From CAYVQZ01 sp964453435 (lineage in GTDB: Bacteria; Abyssobacteria; SURF-5), in NCBI GenBank assembly GCA_964453435.1, contig CAYVQZ010000053.1, positions 1-36,476 of the forward strand: DNA of 36,476 bases. Reading direction: 5' to 3'. The position numbers and the translations under genes are program-made. The notes beneath the pieces are model-generated. The model saw nothing but the letters and a program-made list of their open reading frames with translations. It did not search any database and was not told where the DNA came from. This document shows, one piece after another, positions 33,001-36,476 of the stretch; within the stretch, counting starts at the first letter, position 1, and each line of letters opens with the position of its first letter.

Positions 33001-33278
33001 CAATGCTGACGAACCTCGTGAGCGACATATCCAATTGGCCGGCAGCTGCCGGCGGGTTCAGTTGTTACTGCCCGGCCGACGGCGACATCGACGGAGACAC
33101 ACAGGTGACGCCCGGCGACGCGCTCCTCGCGTTCCAGGAATATCTCGGTATCATTCAGCTCGATGACTGCGAGCGAAACCACGCCGATGTCGATGAAGAC
33201 GGACACGTGACACCCTCGGATGCGCTCTGCATTTTCCAGTGCTACATGGGGATTCCGTGCCCAAACCTGTGTCCCTGA
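30066..33278 (+). CDS. Secreted multidomain protein: beta-helix, MopE-type repeats, cohesin, dockerin
   Basis: Exported protein of 1070 residues with a Sec signal (GEKRKQRLFLSLAAVVLLALF, probable cleavage after AFS). Residues about 30-490 are right-handed parallel beta-helix, with repeats such as SPTISNCVFSGNSVSGFGGA and APVISNNVITSLTGSGIRC. Residues about 607-861 hold four MopE-type putative metal-binding repeats built on VCNGIDDDCD and GDCDD. Residues about 865-1000 form a cohesin-like domain (ISALGFDFDY ... IIRVGGFTVQ). Residues about 1003-1068 are a dockerin with two complete 12-residue calcium loops, DIDGDTQVTPGD and DVDEDGHVTPSD. The start has GGGGAG 5 nt upstream. The next gene encodes a similar cohesin-like domain. 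Likely a cell-surface or extracellular complex component; no catalytic domain is recognised. Confidence 0.88.
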   Translation: MGEKRKQRLFLSLAAVVLLALFSWPAFSDTYYVPDTFPSVQAALNGSVTGDIIIVRDGVYSGVDNRNLDFDGKALTLRSEHGPARCVIDCEGGGRAFIFNSGETSASVVDGFRIRNGYVFGGGAAVYCYNSSPTISNCVFSGNSVSGFGGAVVSTNLSAPTFRNCTITANRVSGFGGAIVCKNGATAALTNCILWGNYASNYAPEIAVIGDSSLSIDFSCVEGGEAGAYVEAGSVLLWGGANTASDPEFVDPLAENYHLAFGSSCVNAGTGDGVVGDGATDMGAFPAVTVDDDPGRDYANINDALNAPLFDGGYGGSVVVYDGVYPETITMKEHVDLLGAGAGASILDSSSSVLFDGISNSYLRGFTVVGLSHGVTTRNGAAPVISNNVITSLTGSGIRCEDSSRPLILRNTFTNVYADAVLVRDGSSPVIVNNIISNAASGITVESDGSPVIEYNNIWYTPQPYSGCSPGVHDISVDPMYEDAANDDYRLHPCSPCIDAGDPVEKLTLDYLAASSKLYVNEVTNIEVGSAIWITDGLKTERDTVADANTDMLWLANGFANDYLVANGAYVFSVYSEYVGEPEPNGARVNMGAYGGSSAAATSESITDDDGDTYSECQGDCDDGNDEVNPGAQEVCNGIDDDCDGLLDIEDPDCANVVTYYRDDDQDAYGIDGDTRILCSPEAPYTATRGGDCDDAEPAVNPGAEEVCNGIDDDCDELTDADDPDCVGAETYYRDDDQDDYGVTDDSLRLCAPESPYTALAGGDCDDANAAVKPTAQEVCNGIDDDCDDLADADDPDCIALVTYYRDEDQDGYGIEGDARHLCAPEVPYTALITGDCDDGSDSVYPGAPEIPCDGIDQDCDQNDLCTCRLVVDDVAAAPGDFVTMPVRVETACVQISALGFDFDYSQCEMLGYMSYSGVHIRGSLTANWDFFDAYEVAPGIIRVGGFTVQDPVSEGESGIIVELEFEISTCSPDNVCNAMLTNLVSDISNWPAAAGGFSCYCPADGDIDGDTQVTPGDALLAFQEYLGIIQLDDCERNHADVDEDGHVTPSDALCIFQCYMGIPCPNLCP
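31884..32640 (+). repeat. Tandem coding repeat, about 216-bp period (MopE-type units)
   Basis: The motif GAGGTGTGYAACGGCAT begins at 31965, 32181 and 32397, exactly 216 nt (72 codons) apart; a fourth, diverged unit has its cysteine codon 219 nt further on. Each unit encodes GDCDD, a short spacer, VCNGIDDDCD and a TYYRD-type link. The close DNA similarity of units 2 and 3 suggests fairly recent duplication. Confidence 0.8.
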
Positions 33279-33322
33279 GACGTCGAGGGGTTTCGAACGC
33301 CATGAAATGAAGGGTTTAAAAC

Positions 33323-34108
33323 GTGAGTAAGAGGATCACATTCTGGGGTTCGATTCTGTTAGTTATTCTCATGTTTTGTAACGGAGTCTCAGCCCAGCAG
33401 TGCGACATATACGTCGACAATCAGCAGTCGGAAGGCAATGGCGTCGTCACCTTCTGCGTCCTGGTAAACCAGGCGCCGAATGCCATCGACGCATTCGGCT
33501 TCGATCTAACGTACGAAAGCGAATTGCTGTCGTTTACCGGGAGTTGGTCCGAGGGAGACCTGACGGAAGGGTTCGATTTTTTCGATGTGAACGTGCTCTC
33601 TCCCGGCCAGATTCGGGTCGGTGGGTTCACCACGCAAAATATGGTCGGCGTTGGCGCTGCGGGAACGCTGGTGTGTCTCGAGTTTACTGTCGGCGATTGT
33701 TTCGAGACCGCTCTCCGAATCGAGAATCCCGTCAACGATATTGCCGAATGGGCCCGATGTGACGGAAATCTGTCATGTCTGCCGGAAGAATTGACACACA
33801 TCAGGCTCCTGTCTCCCGCGCATCAATCTATCCTGTCCGGTCCCCCCGTGTTTTCCTGGACACCGAATGGTGGGGTCGACAACCGCTTCTCGGTGGATAT
33901 GGCGATTCCACCACGAACGGCGGTCTATTCGACATGGGAAAACCTCCACTTGGTCATCCGCGACGTTAATTGGGTTCTTCCGCCTGCGGTCTGGGAGCAG
34001 ATTCCATCCGGAAAACAGGTGTTCTGGCGGGTTCGCGGAGTGGACCTCAACCACACGCCTCTGACAATCGTCCCGAGCGACGAAACCTGGTCGTTCTTCA
34101 AGGATTAA
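33323..34108 (+). CDS. Secreted cohesin-like domain protein
   Basis: Exported protein of 261 residues. The signal peptide ITFWGSILLVILMFCNGVSA probably cleaves before QQC. Residues about 27-150 form a cohesin-like domain paralogous to that of the preceding gene: both share the pattern A-x-GFD-x2-Y, then FFD, then IRVGGFT-x-Q, then an LEF strand. The remaining residues (about 155-261) look like a fibronectin/Ig-type fold, with LLSPAHQSILSGPPVFSWTP and QVFWRVRGVDLNHTP. The GTG start at 33323 has AAGGG about 9 nt upstream and lies 44 nt after the previous stop, so the two genes are probably co-transcribed. It could act as the receptor for the dockerin of its neighbour; this is inference. No sortase, S-layer or PEP-CTERM anchor is seen. 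Confidence 0.85.
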   Translation: MSKRITFWGSILLVILMFCNGVSAQQCDIYVDNQQSEGNGVVTFCVLVNQAPNAIDAFGFDLTYESELLSFTGSWSEGDLTEGFDFFDVNVLSPGQIRVGGFTTQNMVGVGAAGTLVCLEFTVGDCFETALRIENPVNDIAEWARCDGNLSCLPEELTHIRLLSPAHQSILSGPPVFSWTPNGGVDNRFSVDMAIPPRTAVYSTWENLHLVIRDVNWVLPPAVWEQIPSGKQVFWRVRGVDLNHTPLTIVPSDETWSFFKD

Positions 34109-34162
34109 GTCTGATTCCGCCCATAAATTTGCATAGCGCGGCATAGCCGCAACCAGAGGTTA

Positions 34163-34197
34163 TTGGGGGACACCATGCTGCATGGTGTCCCCCAATG
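34163..34197. repeat. Perfect 17-bp inverted repeat with single-base centre
   Basis: The arm ATTGGGGGACACCATGC (34163-34179) is followed by one T and its exact reverse complement (34181-34197). It could form a very stable cruciform or RNA hairpin. It is followed by GACAATCTGC, not a T-tract, so it is not a classical terminator, though it may stop or protect the cohesin transcript that ends 55 nt upstream. Confidence 0.85.
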
Positions 34198-34398
34198 ACA
34201 ATCTGCGTAATTTGGGGATAAGAAGTCCTTCTTGTGCCTTTGCGGTTTAAAGGAGCCTTTCCTTCACGGGACTCTAATAAGCGGAATCTGCGAACAGACA
34301 GTCCTCTCAATTCTTGTCTCAATCGAGTCCGTCCGATAATTCCATGTCCTGCGGTTCGGGGGCAGTCCGGCAATCTACGAATCCCCCAAAAAAGAGGA

Positions 34399-34451
34399 GA
34401 TTCCGCAATTGGGTACAGCCCCCTGCGCTTCGTTTTCGCTGACATTCATAA
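34399..34451. repeat. 53-bp dispersed repeat, copy 2
   Basis: Same module as 27072-27124 with two substitutions (GATTCCGC for GATTCCGT, and TTTTCGCTG for TTTTCACTG). It ends 14 nt before the stop codon of the convergent small gene at 34466. Confidence 0.8.
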
Positions 34452-34465
34452 ATTGTCGGAAAGAT

Positions 34466-34741
34466 TCAATCATGCCCGGCGCGCGACAGCTTGACACCTT
34501 CGAGGCAAATCTCGACGTTGCTGAACGACGGGTCTGCAGCCAGTTCGCTGAGGAGATAGTGCAGTTCGAGTGGACTCAGCCGTGAGGTATGAGAGAAATC
34601 GAGGATTATCCGCTCCACATCGTGGGTCGGGGGCATCATGTCGAGGATGTCGTCAAACATCCGGACGCCGTCGAAGTCACCCCGCGAACTCACTCGAACG
34701 TCACGCTCTTCGCGCAAAAGGGTAAACGCGTTCCGAATCAT
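34466..34741 (-). CDS. Small protein, STAS-like (anti-anti-sigma type) fold suspected
   Basis: Cytosolic protein of 91 residues. It reads as alternating strands and helices, with VERIILDFSHTSRLSPLELHYLLSELA in the middle, which recalls STAS domains (strand, then a loop where many members have a phosphorylated serine, then a helix). The usual DSSG signature is absent, so the assignment is tentative. The gene itself is well supported: AAGGAG lies 8 nt before the ATG. It is 124 nt downstream of a stand-alone receiver gene on the same strand and may be its partner in a small signalling unit. Followed by the second repeat island. Confidence 0.65.
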   Translation of the reverse strand: MIRNAFTLLREERDVRVSSRGDFDGVRMFDDILDMMPPTHDVERIILDFSHTSRLSPLELHYLLSELAADPSFSNVEICLEGVKLSRAGHD

Positions 34742-34865
34742 TTGGCCAACTCCTTTGGAACCCCGCCCTTATGGGTTCCCATCTTTAGAGACTGAAACGT
34801 TGTCAAGTGGAAGACGGTTCGTGTCATAAGGCGCCCGGATTCCGCAGAGTTCCGTGGCTGCTGCT

Positions 34866-35276
34866 TCACCTCGCTTTCCGCTCCTCCGATAGCACCGATT
34901 CGACTGTTTGCAGAATATCAGATGGAGACACCATCCCTTTGACCAGAAACCTGTCGGCGCCGTTCTGGAACGCGGCCACCCGGTATTGCGGGTAGTCGTG
35001 GAGCGTGAATACAATAACGGGAATTTCCGGGAAGAACTCCTTAAGCTTTTTTGTGACTTCCAGTCCGTTCTGTTCTCCTGGCAGCCGGATATCCATGAAG
35101 ATGAGGTCGGGCCGTTCGCGCGACACCGCATCGAGCGCCTCCTCGCCGTTCGCCGCTCCGATGATGCGTCTTGGTGTACCCAACCTGTCGAGCACACCCT
35201 TCAGGGTTACCCTGAACACGTCGTCATCCTCAACGAGCAAGACCTTGAGCACCTGTTCTCTTTCTTCTTTCATCAT
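34866..35276 (-). CDS. Stand-alone response regulator receiver protein
   Basis: CheY-like single-domain receiver of 136 residues. Visible residues are the acidic cluster in LLVEDDDVF, the phospho-acceptor aspartate in LIFMDIRLPG, threonine in VIVFTLHD, and lysine in RFLVKGM. There is no output domain, so it would act by protein binding or as a phosphorelay step. The ATG at 35276 has GGAGG 7 nt upstream; ATG at 35273 is equally possible, and the frame is open 11 codons further up. It heads a short unit with the STAS-like gene and is divergent from a NarL-type regulator. No histidine kinase is next to it in the window. Confidence 0.9.
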   Translation of the reverse strand: MMKEEREQVLKVLLVEDDDVFRVTLKGVLDRLGTPRRIIGAANGEEALDAVSRERPDLIFMDIRLPGEQNGLEVTKKLKEFFPEIPVIVFTLHDYPQYRVAAFQNGADRFLVKGMVSPSDILQTVESVLSEERKAR

Positions 35277-35343
35277 CAAACTCCCTCCGCAGTTTTCTCC
35301 CTGGCGCATGGTTCATCTCCCCAAGAAATCGATTCCCGAAAGA

Positions 35344-35375
35344 ACCAGTGTGTCGTGTCCAACCGTACCAGTGTG
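35344..35375. promoter_or_regulatory. Direct repeat ACCAGTGTG x2 in divergent promoter region
   Basis: ACCAGTGTG occurs at 35344-35352 and 35367-35375, 23 bp apart (about two helical turns), between two divergent regulator genes. It may be a binding site; the evidence is only the repetition. Confidence 0.25.
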
Positions 35376-35489
35376 AGTTCAAGCATTCTTATGAATTCTC
35401 ATCGTCGAAGTGTCTGTGTCGCAATCTCCGGGTTTTTCATCTCCGCAAACCGCTCGGGTCGGGTTCCTGTCGACCTGTCGAAGGCTGGT

Positions 35490-35536
35490 GGGGGACCGGT
35501 TGCGAATCACGGAGGGGGGATTCGCGATGGTCCCCC
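35490..35536. repeat. Long two-step inverted repeat
   Basis: GGGGGACC (35490-35497) pairs with GGTCCCCC (35529-35536), and GCGAATC (35502-35508) pairs with GATTCGC (35519-35525). The internal loop is 4 and 3 nt and the apical loop 10 nt. There is no T-tract. It shares the GGGGGAC/GTCCCCC theme with the repeat at 34163-34197 and may be a related element or a control structure. Confidence 0.7.
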
Positions 35537-35597
35537 TGGCACGCGGGTTCTTTCAGAAGCTCGGTTAAAACGTTACCGCTATCCCAGCGGGGAACTA

Positions 35598-35626
35598 TAG
35601 ACAAAGCATCGAAGCGCATATATAAT
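35598..35626 (+). promoter_or_regulatory. Sigma-70-type promoter of the NarL/FixJ regulator
   Basis: TAGACA (35598-35603) and TATAAT (35621-35626) are 17 bp apart, matching 5 of 6 and 6 of 6 consensus bases. The start near 35633 gives a leader of about 97 nt before the ATG at 35730. Confidence 0.7.
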
Positions 35627-35729
35627 TCCTATCACAGCCTGTGGGGAAAGCCCATCGGGAATAGGATGTAGTTCAGGTGCGTGATACGGTGTATTTTTGC
35701 GCCACCCAGGCACGCGCGTGAGGCAATCA

Positions 35730-36404
35730 ATGGCACAAAAGAGACACGTCCTTATAGCGGAAGACCAGACGATTCTTCGGCAGGGGCTGCGTTTGCTCCT
35801 GTGTTCGAGCGATGAGTTCGACCGTGTGGCCGAGGTCTCCGACGGCCTCGAGGCCGTCCGCTTCGTTCAGGAACGAAAACCCGACCTCGTGTTGCTCGAT
35901 CTCTCGATGCCGAAGATGAACGGTCTCGAGGCGATCAGGGAGATCAAGCGGAATTCGCCCGAAACGAAGGTTCTCGTGCTGACGATTCACGAGGCCGAGC
36001 GCTACGTGCTCGAGGCGTTTCGGTCCGGCGCCGATGGATACTGCCTGAAAGACGCGAATTTGCAGGACTTGCTGGTCGCCGTGAAGAACGTATTAGCAGG
36101 GAAGCGCTATGTCAGCCCGGGCATCTCGGACGTGGTGCTGGAGGGATATCTGGATAGCAAGCAAAAACTGAAATCCGATCCGACGGCCGGAGCGCTCACG
36201 CAGCGCGAGCGCCAGGTTTGCAAGCTTATCGCCGAAGGGTACAAGTATAAGGAGATCGCCGACATCCTGTGCATCAGCGTGAAGACCGTCGAGCGGCACC
36301 GGTCCAACCTCATGAGGAAGCTCAACGTTCACAGCCGCGCCGCACTCACCGCATATGCCCTCCAGCGGGGAATCGTCCAGGAACAGGATCTCCTCCGCCG
36401 ATAG
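35730..36404 (+). CDS. NarL/FixJ-family (LuxR-type) response regulator
   Basis: DNA-binding two-component regulator of 224 residues. The receiver (about 5-120) has ED at 11-12, phospho-acceptor D57 in LVLLDLSMPKMNG, T85 in VLTIHE and K107 in YCLKD. A linker is followed by a LuxR-type helix-turn-helix (about 155-215) with ALTQRERQVCKLIAEGYKYKEIADILCISVKTVERHRSNLMRKL, cited here by position 155-198. The ATG at 35730 has GAGG 7 nt upstream and starts right before the receiver; 11 further in-frame codons upstream are unlikely. A good promoter lies about 100 nt upstream. Its kinase and targets are not in the window; the divergent receiver/STAS-like pair may belong to the same circuit. Confidence 0.93.
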   Translation: MAQKRHVLIAEDQTILRQGLRLLLCSSDEFDRVAEVSDGLEAVRFVQERKPDLVLLDLSMPKMNGLEAIREIKRNSPETKVLVLTIHEAERYVLEAFRSGADGYCLKDANLQDLLVAVKNVLAGKRYVSPGISDVVLEGYLDSKQKLKSDPTAGALTQRERQVCKLIAEGYKYKEIADILCISVKTVERHRSNLMRKLNVHSRAALTAYALQRGIVQEQDLLRR

Positions 36405-36476
36405 GCGCCCTGCCCGTTTTCTATCCGCAGATGGCGCTCATTTCCTCAGATTCAGTCAATGTTTTTTTCACCACGG
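36405..36476. other. Non-coding end of window
   Basis: Seventy bases after the regulator stop codon. The final sequence TTTTTTTCACCACGG looks like the beginning of one of the dispersed intergenic repeat fragments; too short to judge. Confidence 0.3.

Larger units (their letters stand above)
34109..34465. repeat. Second repeat island
   Basis: No gene. It shares three modules with the island at 26500-27475: AGCGCGGCATAGCCGCAACC (34135-34154, identical to 26719-26738), GGGGGCAGTCCGGCAATCTA (34358-34377, one mismatch to 26803-26822) and the 53-bp repeat (34399-34451). It also has a perfect 35-bp inverted repeat, listed separately, and a CTTTGCGGTT-type fragment near 34237. The modules occur in the same order and orientation in both islands. 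Confidence 0.75.

Noticed and set aside
1..36476. Search for tRNA and rRNA genes
   Set aside because: No stretch with a T-loop GTTCRA motif in a foldable context or any rRNA-like sequence was recognised by eye; the few matches lie inside coding genes.

Overview
The window reads as chromosomal DNA of a Gram-negative, probably anaerobic or microaerophilic bacterium. The signs are an RND efflux pump with periplasmic adaptor, lipoprotein signals, a cytosolic NAD-linked molybdenum/tungsten formate dehydrogenase, sigma-54 signalling, a hemerythrin, and secreted proteins with MopE-type, cohesin and dockerin modules. The mix recalls deltaproteobacteria or deep-branching candidate phyla, but there is no rRNA, tRNA or marker gene here to place it.

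Layout. (1) 213-5114, minus strand: autoregulated efflux operon tetR - adaptor - RND pump, with a promoter and a TetR-type operator in front of tetR. (2) 5487-6302, plus: two small unrecognised cytosolic proteins ending at a terminator. (3) 6444-9087, minus: a GAF histidine kinase and an NtrC-type sigma-54 activator. Divergent from them, 9708-15964, plus: a receiver protein, NuoE-like, NuoF-like and FdhA subunits. The shared upstream region holds a -24/-12 element and two matching 18-bp dyads, so the kinase/activator pair probably controls the formate dehydrogenase operon. The receiver protein ends in a ~68-residue domain that aligns without gaps to the C-terminus of FdhA. (4) 16560-19728, plus: a VWA-domain exported protein, a membrane protein and a PspA/Vipp1 (ESCRT-III-like) protein, a candidate envelope-maintenance cassette. 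(5) 20016-26490: glycan genes (GDP-L-fucose synthase, a methyltransferase-glycosyltransferase fusion, a Gfo/Idh oxidoreductase) and a convergent YfhO-type membrane protein. (6) 26500-27475 and 34109-34465: REP-like repeat islands that share several exact or near-exact modules. (7) 27476-29914: a small lipoprotein, an FAD oxidoreductase and a hemerythrin. (8) 30066-34108: a large secreted beta-helix/MopE/cohesin/dockerin protein followed by a secreted protein with a paralogous cohesin-like domain. (9) 34466-36404: a STAS-like protein, a stand-alone receiver and a divergent NarL/FixJ regulator.

The most notable points are the domain shared by the response regulator and FdhA, the sigma-54/enhancer architecture before that operon, the VWA-membrane-PspA cassette, the cohesin/dockerin gene pair, and the repeat islands. 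All functional statements rest on reading motifs in the sequence; no database search was possible.
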